This document shows, piece after piece, positions 1 through 8,664 of a stretch of 47,641 bases of DNA. This stretch comes from Betaproteobacteria bacterium. GTDB lineage: Bacteria; Pseudomonadota; Gammaproteobacteria; Burkholderiales; Burkholderiaceae_C. A program made the position numbers and the translations under genes. The stretch is from NCBI GenBank assembly GCA_016868205.1, contig VGHR01000010.1, positions 1-47,641 of the forward strand. Reading direction: 5' to 3'. Below the pieces are notes generated by a model, which had not been told where the DNA came from, made no database searches, and saw nothing but the letters and a program-made list of their open reading frames with translations. The first letter of the stretch is position 1. The number at the start of each line of letters is the position of its first letter.

Positions 1-1294
1 AGGGTGCGAGGGTCGGGATACTGTTGGGGAAGCTGGCCGCCAGCAGTCCGGCCTGCAGACTGCCCCCGGCCCACCACCCGGGTAGCACCGCACCGAGCAG
101 CCCAGCCAAGCAGCCGCCCACTGCGGCACCAGGATTCACCCGCCGCCACAGCCCCAGCAGGATGGGCACCACTGCTGTGGCACAGAGCAGGTCGGCAATG
201 AGAAACAGGCGCAGCACGGACAGGCCCTGCAGCGATACCCAGATCACAGGCAGCATCAGCAGCACGGTGACCCAGCGCGCGGCCTTGAGTGAAACCTCGG
301 GTCTGGCAGTGACCACCAGCGAGGCAATTGCGCTTTGCAGGGTGTCCACCGATGAGGCCACCAGGGCGACCGCCAGCAACAGCACCGGCACAGCCAACCA
401 GGCTGGCGCGTCGCTGAGCAAGGCGAAGAAGGGCATCGGGGGTGAGCCCGGGCTTTTGCCCAATGCCACGCACAGCATGCCAAGAAAACCGATGAGGGCG
501 ATGACCGGGATACTCATCAGGCCGCCCAGCCAGGCGCCTCGGCGCAAGTGCGCATCGTCCTGGGCTGACCAGACGCGCTGCCAATATCCCTGGTGGAAGA
601 GATTGGCTGCCGTGACGGCGATCACCAGGGTGGCCGCGACGCTGAGCGAGACATTCAAGGGCGCTTGTTGCCAGGGATGACTCGGCGAGGGCAGGTTGAT
701 CAGCAGCACTGCAACAACCAGGACCAGCAGGCCCAACAGCATCCAGGCCTGCCAGCGGTCGGTGATCAGGCTGGCGTGCAGGCCCCCCCAGGTGGTATAC
801 ACCAGGGTACTCGCCGCCACGGCGACGATCACCCAGGCCCCAGGGACCTCTGACAGCAGCGCCGTGATTCCACCGATGGCGGTCAGCTCTGCGGTAATGA
901 AACACAGCATGTAGAGGGCTGACAGCGCGCTAACCCATAGCCGCATCGGACGGCCAAAACGTTCCTGTGCAAATTCGGCAATCGTACGGCCGCGGGGCAT
1001 GCGGCGGCGAATTTCAGCCCCGAAGGCGGCGAGCAGGAAAAACGGCAAAGCCGCCCCGAGGGCATAGCCGGCCAGGGCCACAGGACCAACGAAGGCGCCA
1101 ATCTCCGGCGGCGCAAAGAGGATCCAGGCGCCCAGGCCCGAGGCGAAGAAAGACAGCCCCAAAGTGCTTGCGCTTTGAGAGCCTCGGGCGGTCAGGTAGT
1201 CGTCAAGACTGCTTGCGGCGCTGCGGCCGCGCAAAGCGACCCAAACAAAAAACAAAAGGCAGGCAGCCAAGGCCGCCAGAGTGGCATAAAACAT
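1..1294 (-). CDS. Sodium:solute symporter (SSS family), probable thiamine or thiamine-precursor transporter, 3' end cut by window
   Basis: Reverse-strand translation from ATG at 1294 stays open to base 1, giving 431 residues of a highly hydrophobic protein without reaching a stop, so the gene is truncated by the window edge. It starts MFYATLAALAACLLFFVWVA and has about ten or more membrane spans with the spacing of the SSS (sodium:solute symporter) family; a segment near residue 170 (YTTWGGLHASLITDRWQAW) is typical of that family. A TPP riboswitch ends directly before the start codon, so the substrate is probably thiamine, HMP or the thiazole moiety. SSS-type proteins under TPP control are known (ThiV was predicted in comparative genomics), but I cannot tell which substrate this one takes. 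The family and the riboswitch link are strong; the exact substrate is inference. Confidence 0.88.
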   Translation of the reverse strand, partial: MFYATLAALAACLLFFVWVALRGRSAASSLDDYLTARGSQSASTLGLSFFASGLGAWILFAPPEIGAFVGPVALAGYALGAALPFFLLAAFGAEIRRRMPRGRTIAEFAQERFGRPMRLWVSALSALYMLCFITAELTAIGGITALLSEVPGAWVIVAVAASTLVYTTWGGLHASLITDRWQAWMLLGLLVLVVAVLLINLPSPSHPWQQAPLNVSLSVAATLVIAVTAANLFHQGYWQRVWSAQDDAHLRRGAWLGGLMSIPVIALIGFLGMLCVALGKSPGSPPMPFFALLSDAPAWLAVPVLLLAVALVASSVDTLQSAIASLVVTARPEVSLKAARWVTVLLMLPVIWVSLQGLSVLRLFLIADLLCATAVVPILLGLWRRVNPGAAVGGCLAGLLGAVLPGWWAGGSLQAGLLAASFPNSIPTLAP

Positions 1295-1385
1295 GTCGCG
1301 CTTCCTCCGCCGGTATGAGCCGGATCAGGTTCCAGGGTCAGCGCAAGAGCGCAGTCTCAGCCCCTTTCGGGACTCCCCTGGCGAC
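1295..1385 (-). promoter_or_regulatory. TPP riboswitch (THI element)
   Basis: Read on the minus strand, this segment holds the conserved TPP aptamer cores in order: GGGGCTGAGA (P2/P3 side), then CCCTGGAACCTGATCCGG and ACCGGCGGAGGAAGCG (P4/P5 side). A P1 stem can form between GTCGC (plus 1381-1385) and GCGAC (plus 1295-1299). The Shine-Dalgarno GGAGGAA (plus 1302-1308) lies inside the 3' strand of the aptamer, 7 bases from the ATG at 1294. Binding of TPP would therefore hide the ribosome site directly, which suggests translational control of the symporter. Confidence 0.95.
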
Positions 1386-1464
1386 GGGTTGATGATGAAT
1401 GGAGCGATTGCCCTCGCCGGATTGTAAAACCGGCCCGGTCTGTCGCCGATCTGCTTTACAAGCC

Positions 1465-2565
1465 TTAATCGAAGACGGGCGACTCGACCCCCAGCACCTT
1501 GTGCAGCTTGGGGCTGGTGGTGGTGTACTGAAGGTGGATCTTGCCCTTTTCCGGAAAGATGATTGCAGCGGCCGCAAATGCGGCCAGGGCGCATTCGTGA
1601 AAGCCTGAGAGGATGAGCTTTTTCTTGCCGGGGTAGGTGTTGATATCGCCTACAGCGAAGATACCTGGGATGTTGGTGGAGAATTTTTCGGTATCGACCA
1701 CCAATTGCTTGCGCTCAATATCGAGCCCCCAGTGGGCGATGGGGCCGAGTTTTGGCGACAACCCAAAAAACACCAGCATGAGGTCCAGCGGCACGACACG
1801 GGTCACCCCATCGCCACCGGTCACCTTGGCCCCGACCATGCGACCGTCGCGCTCCTCCAGGCCGGTGACCTGGCCGACGATGAACTGCATTTCATAGGCT
1901 TCGCACAGCTCGCGCATTTTTGCGACACTCGCTGGCGCCGCCTTGAAGCCATCGCGGCGGTGCACCAGGATGACGCTCTCGGCCCGATTGGGGCCCTCCG
2001 CGGCGAAATTGAGCGTCCAGTCCAGAGCGGAATCGCCACCCCCAACAATCATCAGGTTTCGGCCAGCGAAATCGGCCGGGTTCTTCACCCGATAGAACAG
2101 TTGTGTGCCCTCGAACCGATCGAGTCCCTCAACTTTCAGGGTTTTGGGCTCAAAGGCACCCACCCCGGCGGCGATAAACAAGGTCTTGGTCAGGAAGCGA
2201 ACCCCTTTGCTGGTTTCCACAAAAAACCGGCCGTCCTCCTGTTTTTGCACTGCCGATACGGTCTGCCCCAGGTGGAAGGTGGCGCCAAAGGGGGCGATCT
2301 GCTTGAGCAGGGCGTCGGTCAACTCTTTACCGGTACACACCGGTATGGCCGGAATGTCGTAGATGGGCTTGTCCGGATACAACTCAATCGGTTGACCACC
2401 GGGATAAGCGAGCGAATCGATGACATGGGCTTTAATCTCGAGCAGGCCGAGTTCGAAGACCTGGAACAGGCCGACCGGGCCGGCACCGACGATCACGGCA
2501 TCGGTTTCGATCAAGTGTGCGCTTGGGTCGTTGGGAGAGGTCACGGTCTTTTCCTGAGCGCCCAT
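1465..2565 (-). CDS. fpr: Ferredoxin--NADP+ reductase, thioredoxin-reductase-like type
   Basis: A 366-residue flavoprotein that moves electrons between NADPH and ferredoxin or flavodoxin in the cytoplasm. The FAD-binding motif GAGPVG is at residues 27-32, the NADP-binding motif GGGDSA at 175-180, and the C-terminal FAD-closing motif [13 protein letters not shown] near 300. There is no CxxC redox pair between the two nucleotide domains, which separates it from thioredoxin reductase and fits the YumC-type ferredoxin-NADP reductases. Its gene lies 33 bases downstream of a ferredoxin gene on the same strand, so the pair probably forms a two-gene electron-transfer operon. The symbol is by function; this is not the E. 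coli Fpr fold. Confidence 0.9.
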   Translation of the reverse strand: MGAQEKTVTSPNDPSAHLIETDAVIVGAGPVGLFQVFELGLLEIKAHVIDSLAYPGGQPIELYPDKPIYDIPAIPVCTGKELTDALLKQIAPFGATFHLGQTVSAVQKQEDGRFFVETSKGVRFLTKTLFIAAGVGAFEPKTLKVEGLDRFEGTQLFYRVKNPADFAGRNLMIVGGGDSALDWTLNFAAEGPNRAESVILVHRRDGFKAAPASVAKMRELCEAYEMQFIVGQVTGLEERDGRMVGAKVTGGDGVTRVVPLDLMLVFFGLSPKLGPIAHWGLDIERKQLVVDTEKFSTNIPGIFAVGDINTYPGKKKLILSGFHECALAAFAAAAIIFPEKGKIHLQYTTTSPKLHKVLGVESPVFD

Positions 2566-2598
2566 CCGGGGCGTCTCGCCCGGACGGGTTGGGTTTCT

Positions 2599-2928
2599 TC
2601 AGCGAACCAATTCGCCAAGTTTGTCGGTCTTGTCTTTCCAGTCGTCTGCGTCGGGCAGTGGCTGCTTGCGCTTGGTGATACTTTTCCAGCTTGCAAGCTT
2701 GGCCAGATCGGCATTGAGCTTGGTAAATGACTGCTGATCTGCGGGGAGGTCTTCCTCTGCATAAATGGCGTTGACCGGGCACTCTGGGATGCACACCGCG
2801 CAGTCGATGCACTCGTGCGGGTCAATGACCAGCATATTGGGTCCCTCGCGAAAGCAATCAACCGGGCAGACGTCCACACAATCGGTGTACTTGCAGCGGA
2901 TGCAGGATTCAGAGACAACGTGAGTCAT
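2599..2928 (-). CDS. fdxA: 7Fe-type ferredoxin (3Fe-4S / 4Fe-4S)
   Basis: A 109-residue ferredoxin. Cysteines at 9, 17 and 50 fit the 3Fe-4S cluster and those at 21, 40, 43 and 46 the 4Fe-4S cluster of FdxA-type 7Fe ferredoxins; C12 and C25 are extra. The C-terminal half is the usual charged tail of the family (DWKDKTDKLGELVR). It precedes the ferredoxin reductase gene, its likely redox partner. The gene reads away from the solute-binding protein gene, and an AT-rich palindrome lies in the shared upstream region. Confidence 0.93.
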   Translation of the reverse strand: MTHVVSESCIRCKYTDCVDVCPVDCFREGPNMLVIDPHECIDCAVCIPECPVNAIYAEEDLPADQQSFTKLNADLAKLASWKSITKRKQPLPDADDWKDKTDKLGELVR

Positions 2929-2945
2929 GACAGGACTTGGAGCAA

Positions 2946-2962
2946 ATAAAACCCGATTTTAT
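2946..2962. promoter_or_regulatory. AT-rich inverted repeat upstream of fdxA
   Basis: A perfect inverted repeat ATAAAA-N5-TTTTAT lies 18 bases upstream of the fdxA start, in an otherwise GC-rich stretch. It may be an operator or part of the fdxA promoter (the minus-strand half reads ATAAAAT). No regulator can be named from the sequence. Confidence 0.35.
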
Positions 2963-3007
2963 GGCCATTCGAGCTGAGCTTCGCCCAGGTCGGGGCGCTA
3001 ACGGGCG

Positions 3008-3035
3008 TTGTCCTGGTTCGAGCCGCTGATATAGT
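3008..3035 (+). promoter_or_regulatory. Sigma-70-type promoter for the solute-binding protein gene
   Basis: TTGTCC (3008-3013) and TATAGT (3030-3035) are separated by 16 bases. Transcription would start near 3042, which rules out a GTG start at 3034 for the following gene and supports a start at 3070 or 3094. Confidence 0.55.
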
Positions 3036-3093
3036 GCGCCCCTGCTGGAGCGGCCCCAACCGGGGCGGCATGAATGTGAGGACAACTTTTATC

Positions 3094-4302
3094 ATGGGCA
3101 TGAGTCGACGGGTTTGGATGGGTGGGGCCATGGCAGTCTGGGCCGGTCATAGCTGGTCTCAAGGGACGCCAGGGCCCATACGGATCGGCGAAATCAACAG
3201 CTATTCGGCCATCCCCCAATTCACCCAGCCCTATCGGCAGGGCTGGCAGTTGGCAGTCGAAGAGATCAACCAGTCAGGCGGTCTGTTGGGAAGGGCGGTT
3301 GAGGTGATTGCGCGTGATGACGCTGGCAAGCCCGAGGAGGCCCTGCGACACGCGATCGAGCTGACAGCCAAGGTCGATGTGCTGGCCGGCGGCTTTCTTT
3401 CCAATGTGGGACTAGCGCTGGCAGATCACGCCCTGAGAAACAAGCGTCTGTTTGTAGCCAGCGAGCCCTTGACCGATGCGATCGTTTGGGAAAAAGGCAA
3501 TCGGTACACCTTCCGGCTGCGGCCCAGCACTTACATGCAGGCGGCCATGCTGGTGGAGGAGGCGGTCAAGCTTTCGGCACGGCGTTGGGCAACGATTGCG
3601 CCCAACTACGAGTATGGGCAAAGCGCTGTGGCCAGCTTCAAGGAGCTTCTCAAGGCTAGGCGTCCGGATGTGGAGTTCGTCAGCGAGCAGTGGCCTGCCC
3701 AGGGCAAGCTCGAAGCAGGCACCACTCTGCAGGCTACTATGGCCGCGCGGCCAGAGGCCCTTTTCAATGTGACCTTTGGCGCCGATCTGGCGCGGCTGGT
3801 TAGAGAGGGTAATCAGCGCGGTATCTTCCCCAAGCTGCCGGTGGTTTCACTGCTCTCGGGTGAACCGGAGTACCTGGAGGTCCTCAGGGACGAAACGCCG
3901 CGCGGCTGGATCGTCACTGGCTATCCCTGGGACCAGATCGACACGCGAGAGCACGCCAGCTTTGCCGCCAATTACATGCGCCGTTTCAATGAAAACCCCA
4001 AGCTCGGATCCGTCGTGGGCTACGCCACCATGCAGGCGATCTTTGCGGCCATACGCAAGGCCCGCTCTCTGGACAACGAGAAGTTGGTTGAGGCCATGCG
4101 TGGCCTGCAGTTCAGCACCCCGTTCGGTCCGGCGGAGTTTCGTGCGATCGACCACCAATCCACTCTGGGAGCCTATGTTGGCAAGCTCGATCTGCGCGGC
4201 AATCGAGGCACCATGGTGGACTGGCGCTACGCAGAGGGTCGCCGGTACTTGCCCAGCGATGCCTATGTCCGAGCGCGGCGGCCGGCTCAAGCGATGCGCT
4301 GA
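3094..4302 (+). CDS. LIV-type ABC transporter substrate-binding protein (periplasmic)
   Basis: About 402 residues from ATG 3094. The start is chosen because GAGG lies about 11 bases upstream and because the N-terminus MGMSRRVWMGGAMAVWAGHS is a plausible export signal; ATG 3070 is the alternative. After the signal comes a type I periplasmic-binding fold (Peripla_BP_6, LivK-like), opening with IRIGEINSYSAIPQFTQPYRQGW and LAVEEINQSGGLLGR and containing APNYEYGQSAVASFKELL in mid-protein. Such proteins bind amino acids, amides, urea or aromatic acids and deliver them to LivHMGF permeases. No permease gene is adjacent. The only matching permease/ATPase genes here are at 24282-27557, which lack a binding protein of their own. 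The ligand cannot be read from the sequence. Confidence 0.88.
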   Translation: MGMSRRVWMGGAMAVWAGHSWSQGTPGPIRIGEINSYSAIPQFTQPYRQGWQLAVEEINQSGGLLGRAVEVIARDDAGKPEEALRHAIELTAKVDVLAGGFLSNVGLALADHALRNKRLFVASEPLTDAIVWEKGNRYTFRLRPSTYMQAAMLVEEAVKLSARRWATIAPNYEYGQSAVASFKELLKARRPDVEFVSEQWPAQGKLEAGTTLQATMAARPEALFNVTFGADLARLVREGNQRGIFPKLPVVSLLSGEPEYLEVLRDETPRGWIVTGYPWDQIDTREHASFAANYMRRFNENPKLGSVVGYATMQAIFAAIRKARSLDNEKLVEAMRGLQFSTPFGPAEFRAIDHQSTLGAYVGKLDLRGNRGTMVDWRYAEGRRYLPSDAYVRARRPAQAMR

Positions 4303-4355
4303 CGATTCGCAGCTGCCCAAGCTTGCTGCGAAACGGTTAAAATCTGAGGTTTTCT

Positions 4356-4465
4356 GGCGGTGCGGACTTGGGGGCAAGTCGGATCCGCCGGGCCGTCGGC
4401 AAGCCTGCGGGTTTTGGGAAGGGCCACCTTGTGTGGTTGTGCCCAGAACTGGGCGGCGGACGGTC
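4356..4465 (+). ncRNA. Candidate structured RNA or leader (two strong stem-loops), unassigned
   Basis: Two stable hairpins lie back to back in the 190-base gap. The first pairs GGCGG (4356-4360) with CCGCC (4385-4389) and, inside, GACTTG (4365-4370) with CAAGTC (4375-4380) around a GGGG loop. The second is a long rod: GGCCGTC (4391-4397) with GACGGTC (4459-4465), GCCT (4403-4406) with GGGC (4451-4454), GTTTTGGG (4411-4418) with CCCAGAAC (4442-4449), and CCAC (4424-4427) with GTGG (4433-4436). I do not recognise a known riboswitch or sRNA consensus. It may be the leader of the small gene at 4493 or a separate sRNA. No U-run terminator follows it. Confidence 0.4.
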
Positions 4466-4492
4466 GTTTCGTAGAACGCGCTCGGCGCATCT

Positions 4493-4744
4493 GTGAAGGC
4501 AAAGCCTGTGGCAAGAACTGAAACCAAGACCGCCGTCCTGCCGGATGGCCTGCGATACAAGTCCAAAGTCTCGGGTTCGCCCTTTGTGGCTACCACTTCG
4601 TTTGGTAGCGCGACCATGTCCTGTTTTCTCTGTGGCAAACATAGACCGAGGTCGATGATGGGCACCAAAAAAGTGCTCGGCAAGGCGCAGGCGGTTTGCG
4701 CGCCCTCGTGCAAGGAACTCGATGCGCAGTTGAGCAAAAAATAA
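4493..4744 (+). CDS. Small cysteine-containing protein, possible metal-binding ribbon, function unknown
   Basis: An 83-residue basic protein starting at GTG 4493; an in-frame stop at 4472 prevents a longer start. The C-terminal half carries SCFLCGKHRPRS followed by VCAPSCKEL, a CxxC plus CxxxC pattern that could bind one zinc ion. No Shine-Dalgarno is evident before 4493. A shorter 42-residue form from ATG 4616 (MSCFLCGK) would hold the whole cysteine region, so the true start is uncertain. The gene is convergent with dnaJ and lies behind the structured RNA element. I do not recognise a characterised family. Confidence 0.6.
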   Translation: MKAKPVARTETKTAVLPDGLRYKSKVSGSPFVATTSFGSATMSCFLCGKHRPRSMMGTKKVLGKAQAVCAPSCKELDAQLSKK

Positions 4745-4755
4745 GCGCGGGGCGG

Positions 4756-5889
4756 TCAGCCGCTAAAGAAGCTTTTGAGTTTGTCCGTCCAGCCCTCTTC
4801 TGTGGGCGTGTGACGCGCACCGCCCTTTCTGAGGGAATCATCGAAGTCCTTGAGCAATTTGCGCTGATGCTCGGTGAGCTTGATCGGCGTTTCGACCGCG
4901 ATGTGGCAGTACAAGTCGCCCGGGTAGCTTGACCGAATACCTTTGATGCCCTTGCCGCGCAGTCGAAATTGTTTGCCTGCCTGCGTGCCCTCCGGGATGT
5001 CGATGGCCGCCTTGCCAGACAGGGTGGGCACCTCGATTTCTCCGCCCAGTGCCGCCCGGGGAAAGCTGATGGGGACCACGCAGTGGAGATCGTCTCCGTC
5101 GCGCTCGAAAATATCGTGTTTTTTGATGCGGATCTCGATGTAGAGATCGCCGGCAGGTCCGCCATTGGTGCCCGGTTCGCCATTGCCCGAGGAGCGGATG
5201 CGCATGCCGCTGTCTATTCCCGCGGGAATCTTGACTTCCAGAGTTTTGTGCGCCTTGAGTTTGCCCACGCCGTGGCAGGCCACGCAGGGTTCTGCAATCA
5301 GCTTTCCCGTGCCACGACATTGCGGGCAGGTCTGCTGAACGCTGAAAAACCCCTGCCGCATCTGCACCACGCCAGCGCCATTGCAGGTGGTGCAACTGAC
5401 CACCTTGGTGCCCGGCTTGGCCCCCGATCCCGAACAGGTCCGGCAATCGTCCCAGCTCGGGATGCGGATCTGCGCATCCTTGCCGGCCGCCGCCTCTTCC
5501 AGCGACACCTCCATCGCGTAGCTGATGTCATTACCACGGAACACCTGGCGCCCGCCACCGCGCCGGCCGCCACCAAACACATCGCCAAAGATATCGCCAA
5601 AAGCCTCCGCAAAGCCGCCGAAGCCTTCGGCTCCTGCGGCGGGCCCGCGCATATTCGGGTCGACGCCCGCATGGCCGTACTGGTCGTAGGCGGCCCGCTT
5701 GCTGCCGTCTGAAAGGACTTCGTAGGCTTCTTTGGCCTCTTTGAATTTTTCCTCGGCGGCCTCGGCCGCCTCGCCCTGATTGCGGTCAGGGTGGTACTTC
5801 ATGGCCAGCTTGCGGTAGGCCTTCTTGATGTCCTCGTCGCTGGCGTTGCGAGGTACACCCAGGGTGTCGTAAAAGTCTTTTTTGGCCAT
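4756..5889 (-). CDS. dnaJ: Molecular chaperone DnaJ (Hsp40)
   Basis: A 377-residue co-chaperone that delivers unfolded proteins to DnaK and stimulates its ATPase. The J domain (about residues 1-70) has the HPD motif in KYHPDRNQ. A Gly/Phe-rich linker follows, then four zinc-finger repeats ([32 protein letters not shown]) and the C-terminal substrate-binding domain. Length is normal. It is the last gene of grpE-dnaK-dnaJ, 131 bases downstream of dnaK, and that gap is full of hairpins. Confidence 0.98.
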   Translation of the reverse strand: MAKKDFYDTLGVPRNASDEDIKKAYRKLAMKYHPDRNQGEAAEAAEEKFKEAKEAYEVLSDGSKRAAYDQYGHAGVDPNMRGPAAGAEGFGGFAEAFGDIFGDVFGGGRRGGGRQVFRGNDISYAMEVSLEEAAAGKDAQIRIPSWDDCRTCSGSGAKPGTKVVSCTTCNGAGVVQMRQGFFSVQQTCPQCRGTGKLIAEPCVACHGVGKLKAHKTLEVKIPAGIDSGMRIRSSGNGEPGTNGGPAGDLYIEIRIKKHDIFERDGDDLHCVVPISFPRAALGGEIEVPTLSGKAAIDIPEGTQAGKQFRLRGKGIKGIRSSYPGDLYCHIAVETPIKLTEHQRKLLKDFDDSLRKGGARHTPTEEGWTDKLKSFFSG

Positions 5890-5937
5890 GAAACCGTAGG
5901 TTCAGTCGTCAATACATTGGAGCAAGGTCATGAAAGA

Positions 5938-6030
5938 AAGCGCAGTCCTGATAACCAGGGGCTGCGCTTGAGCGAAGAGGCTGGTGTCAATGAGATTGCC
6001 ACCAGCCGCCCTGGCGAGGCTCAGCCTCGC
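5938..6030 (-). promoter_or_regulatory. Series of three hairpins between dnaK and dnaJ
   Basis: On the minus strand, reading from dnaK to dnaJ: a perfect 7-bp hairpin (6014-6020 with 6024-6030) whose three-base loop is the dnaK stop codon; an 8-bp hairpin GGCTGGTG/CACCAGCC (5979-5986 with 6000-6007); and an 8-bp stem AAGCGCAG/CTGCGCTT (5938-5945 with 5962-5969) with an inner CCTG/CAGG, followed by TCTTTC. The last could act as a weak terminator or attenuator setting dnaJ below dnaK; the set could also protect the dnaK mRNA end. The stems are seen directly; the role is inferred. Confidence 0.5.
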
Positions 6031-7967
6031 TTGACTTCCTTGACCTCGGCGTCCACCACATTATCGTCTTGCGCCTTGCCCGCGCCATCGGCCGCAGCCT
6101 GAGCGCCTGCGGCACCGGCCGGTCCCTGGGCAGCCTGGGCGGCCTGCATATCGGCATACATCTTCTCGCCAAGCTTCTGACTGGCCTCGGTGAGCGCTTT
6201 GGAGCACGACTCAATGGTGGCTTTGTCATCCCCCTTGAGCGCGGCCTCCATCTCGGCGACAGCTTTCTCGATTTTTTCCTTCTCAGCCGCCTCGAGCTTG
6301 TCGCCATACTCGCCCAGCGACTTCTTCACGCTGTGCACCAAAGCGTCTGCGTTGTTCTTGACTTGGACAAATTCGACCTTTTCCTTGTCAGCCTCGGCAT
6401 TGAGTTCGGCGTCTTTGACCATTTGCTCGATCTCGGCCTCCGACAGGCCCGAGTTGGCTTTAATGGTGATTTTGTTCTCCTTGCCGGTCCCCTTATCCTT
6501 GGCGGTGACATGCAAGATGCCGTTTGCATCGATGTCAAATGTCACCTCGATCTGCGGCGTACCGCGGGCGGCCGGGGGAATGCCTTCGAGATTGAATTCG
6601 CCCAGGCCCTTGTTGGCCGCTGCAATCTCGCGCTCGCCCTGGAATACCTTGATGGTCACGGCCGGCTGGTTGTCCTCGGCGGTGGAGAAGGTTTGCGCGA
6701 ACTTGGTCGGGATGGTGGTGTTCTTCTTGATCATTTTGGTCATCACGCCGCCCATGGTCTCGATGCCCAGGGACAGCGGGGTGACATCGAGCAGCAGCAC
6801 ATCGGTGCGGTCGCCCGAAAGCACCTGGCCCTGGATCGCAGCCCCCACGGCCACGGCCTCGTCGGGGTTCACATCCTTCCTGGGCTCTTTGCCGAAGAAC
6901 TCCTTGACCTTCTCCTGCACCTTGGGCATGCGGGTCATGCCCCCGACCAGGATCACATCTTGAATGTCGCTGGTGCTGACACCCGCATCCTTGATGGCCA
7001 CGCGGCAGGGCTCGATGGTGCGGGCAACCAAGTCGTCCACCAGGCTCTCGAGCTTGGCCCGGGTCATCTTGATGTTCAGGTGCTTGGGACCGGTGGCATC
7101 GGCGGTGATGTAAGGCAGATTGATGTCGGTGGCGGCCGACGAGGACAGTTCGATCTTGGCTTTTTCCGCGGCCTCCTTCAGGCGCTGCAGGGCTAAAACA
7201 TCCTTGGACAGGTCCACGCCTTGCTCTTTCTTGAACTCGGCGATGATGAAGTCGATGATGCGCTGATCAAAGTCTTCTCCGCCGAGGAAGGTGTCGCCGT
7301 TGGTGGAGAGCACCTCGAACTGCTTTTCGCCGTCCACATCGGCAATCTCGATGATGGACACATCAAATGTGCCGCCACCCAGGTCATAGACGGCGATCTT
7401 GCGGTCGCCCTTGGACTGCTTGTCCAGGCCGAAGGCCAGCGCTGCTGCGGTGGGCTCGTTGATGATGCGCTTGACATCCAGTCCGGCAATGCGACCGGCG
7501 TCCTTGGTGGCCTGGCGCTGAGCGTCGTTGAAGTAAGCCGGTACGGTGATGACCGCCTCGGTGACGGTTTCGCCCAGGTAATCCTCGGCGGTTTTTTTCA
7601 TCTTGCGCAGCACTTCGGCGCTGATCTGCGGCGGCGCGAGCTTGTTGCCACGCACCTCCACCCAGGCGTCGCCGTTGTCGGCCTTGGTGATGGAATAGGG
7701 CATCAGGTCGATGTCCTTCTGAACTTCTTTCTCAGCGAACTTGCGGCCGATCAGGCGCTTGACCGCGTACAGCGTGTTCTTGGGGTTGGTCACGGCCTGG
7801 CGCTTGGCCGAAGCCCCGACCAAAATCTCGCCATCGTCCTGGTAAGCAATGATGGACGGGGTGGTGCGAGCGCCTTCAGCGTTCTCGATCACCTTGGTGT
7901 TGTTGCCCTCCATGATGGCGACGCAGCTGTTGGTGGTGCCCAGGTCGATACCGATGATTTTTCCCAT
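6021..7967 (-). CDS. dnaK: Molecular chaperone DnaK (Hsp70)
   Basis: A 648-residue Hsp70. The N-terminal ATPase domain begins [21 protein letters not shown] and contains the family signatures [16 protein letters not shown] ([15 protein letters not shown]) and [14 protein letters not shown]. The substrate-binding domain follows ([20 protein letters not shown]), then a helical lid and a disordered Ala/Gly tail ending [14 protein letters not shown], normal for proteobacterial DnaK. It works with GrpE and DnaJ encoded on either side. A sigma-32 promoter of its own lies in the 106-base gap after grpE, so dnaK can be induced independently of grpE. Confidence 0.99.
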   Translation of the reverse strand: MGKIIGIDLGTTNSCVAIMEGNNTKVIENAEGARTTPSIIAYQDDGEILVGASAKRQAVTNPKNTLYAVKRLIGRKFAEKEVQKDIDLMPYSITKADNGDAWVEVRGNKLAPPQISAEVLRKMKKTAEDYLGETVTEAVITVPAYFNDAQRQATKDAGRIAGLDVKRIINEPTAAALAFGLDKQSKGDRKIAVYDLGGGTFDVSIIEIADVDGEKQFEVLSTNGDTFLGGEDFDQRIIDFIIAEFKKEQGVDLSKDVLALQRLKEAAEKAKIELSSSAATDINLPYITADATGPKHLNIKMTRAKLESLVDDLVARTIEPCRVAIKDAGVSTSDIQDVILVGGMTRMPKVQEKVKEFFGKEPRKDVNPDEAVAVGAAIQGQVLSGDRTDVLLLDVTPLSLGIETMGGVMTKMIKKNTTIPTKFAQTFSTAEDNQPAVTIKVFQGEREIAAANKGLGEFNLEGIPPAARGTPQIEVTFDIDANGILHVTAKDKGTGKENKITIKANSGLSEAEIEQMVKDAELNAEADKEKVEFVQVKNNADALVHSVKKSLGEYGDKLEAAEKEKIEKAVAEMEAALKGDDKATIESCSKALTEASQKLGEKMYADMQAAQAAQGPAGAAGAQAAADGAGKAQDDNVVDAEVKEVKRG

Positions 7968-8034
7968 GATGTGTTTCTCCGAAGTATTGGTGTGTTTCGA
8001 GGCCGCATGGGCCGCGTGGGTAGTCTTGTGGGGA

Positions 8035-8062
8035 ATATGTGGATAAGTACTGTTTTTTCAAG
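8035..8062 (-). promoter_or_regulatory. Sigma-32 heat-shock promoter of dnaK
   Basis: On the minus strand CTTGAAA (plus 8056-8062), a 13-base spacer, then CCACATAT (plus 8035-8042). This fits the sigma-32 consensus CTTGAAA-N12-15-CCCCATNT with one clear mismatch in the -10 element. It lies about 70 bases before the dnaK start. Confidence 0.8.
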
Positions 8063-8073
8063 CTGGGCAGGCG

Positions 8074-8631
8074 CTACTTGGGGGCGGCGACGGTCACCAG
8101 GGCGGGTCTGAGTACACGGTCAGCGATCAAATAGCCCTTTTGCAGTACAGACACCACCGTGTTGGGTTCCTGGTCAGCGGGGACCATGCTGATGGCCTGA
8201 TGCTGATGGGGGTCGAAGCGGGTTCCCGCCGTTGGAGCGATCTCCATGACCTTGTGGCGCTCGAGCGCGCTCTTGAGCTGCGCCAGCGTAGCCTGGGTGC
8301 CGCTGCGAATTTGATCGACGCTGGCGTCCTTGATTTGCAGCCCCGCTTCCAGGCTGTCGGCCACCGGCAGCAGGCTTTCGGCAAAGCTTTCGACCGCGAA
8401 TTTGCGGGCTTTGGCAATCTCTTCTTCGGCCCGCCGACGGGCATTTTCTGCTTCGGCCTTGGCCCGGAGATAACTGTCGGCCACCTCCGCGTTTTTGGCC
8501 TTGAGAGCCGCCACTTCCGCCTGCAGATCGTTGGGGGTGGGGCCACCTTCGGCCCTGGGCTCAACCGTCTGAGCCTCGGCAACTTGCGGGTCGGGTCCTT
8601 GATTTGTCTGGTTTTTTTCGGCTTCGGTCAT
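8074..8631 (-). CDS. grpE: Nucleotide exchange factor GrpE
   Basis: 185 residues from ATG 8631 (MTEAEKNQTNQGPD). A TTG 60 bases further upstream is in frame but lies within the sigma-32 promoter, so it is rejected. The protein has a disordered acidic N-terminus, a long coiled coil (about residues 40-90, VAALKAKNAEVADSYLRAKA), and the C-terminal beta domain with the family signature around TVVSVLQKGYLIADRVLRPA. It releases ADP from DnaK. It is the first gene of the heat-shock operon and has its own sigma-32 promoter. Confidence 0.96.
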   Translation of the reverse strand: MTEAEKNQTNQGPDPQVAEAQTVEPRAEGGPTPNDLQAEVAALKAKNAEVADSYLRAKAEAENARRRAEEEIAKARKFAVESFAESLLPVADSLEAGLQIKDASVDQIRSGTQATLAQLKSALERHKVMEIAPTAGTRFDPHQHQAISMVPADQEPNTVVSVLQKGYLIADRVLRPALVTVAAPK

Positions 8632-8664
8632 GCTGTGCGCACTGGGATAACTTGTACCGCTTCG

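Noticed and set aside
24..680. 218-codon open frame on the plus strand near the left edge
   Set aside because: Antisense to the SSS symporter gene, which has a riboswitch and clear membrane spans.
3034..3093. Upstream GTG start of the solute-binding protein
   Set aside because: It lies in the -10 element of the likely promoter and would place extra residues before the export signal.
4730..4760. Possible terminator between the small cysteine gene and dnaJ
   Set aside because: A T run exists on the minus strand, but the only stem is four base pairs (GCGG/CCGC) and the arms are poorly placed.
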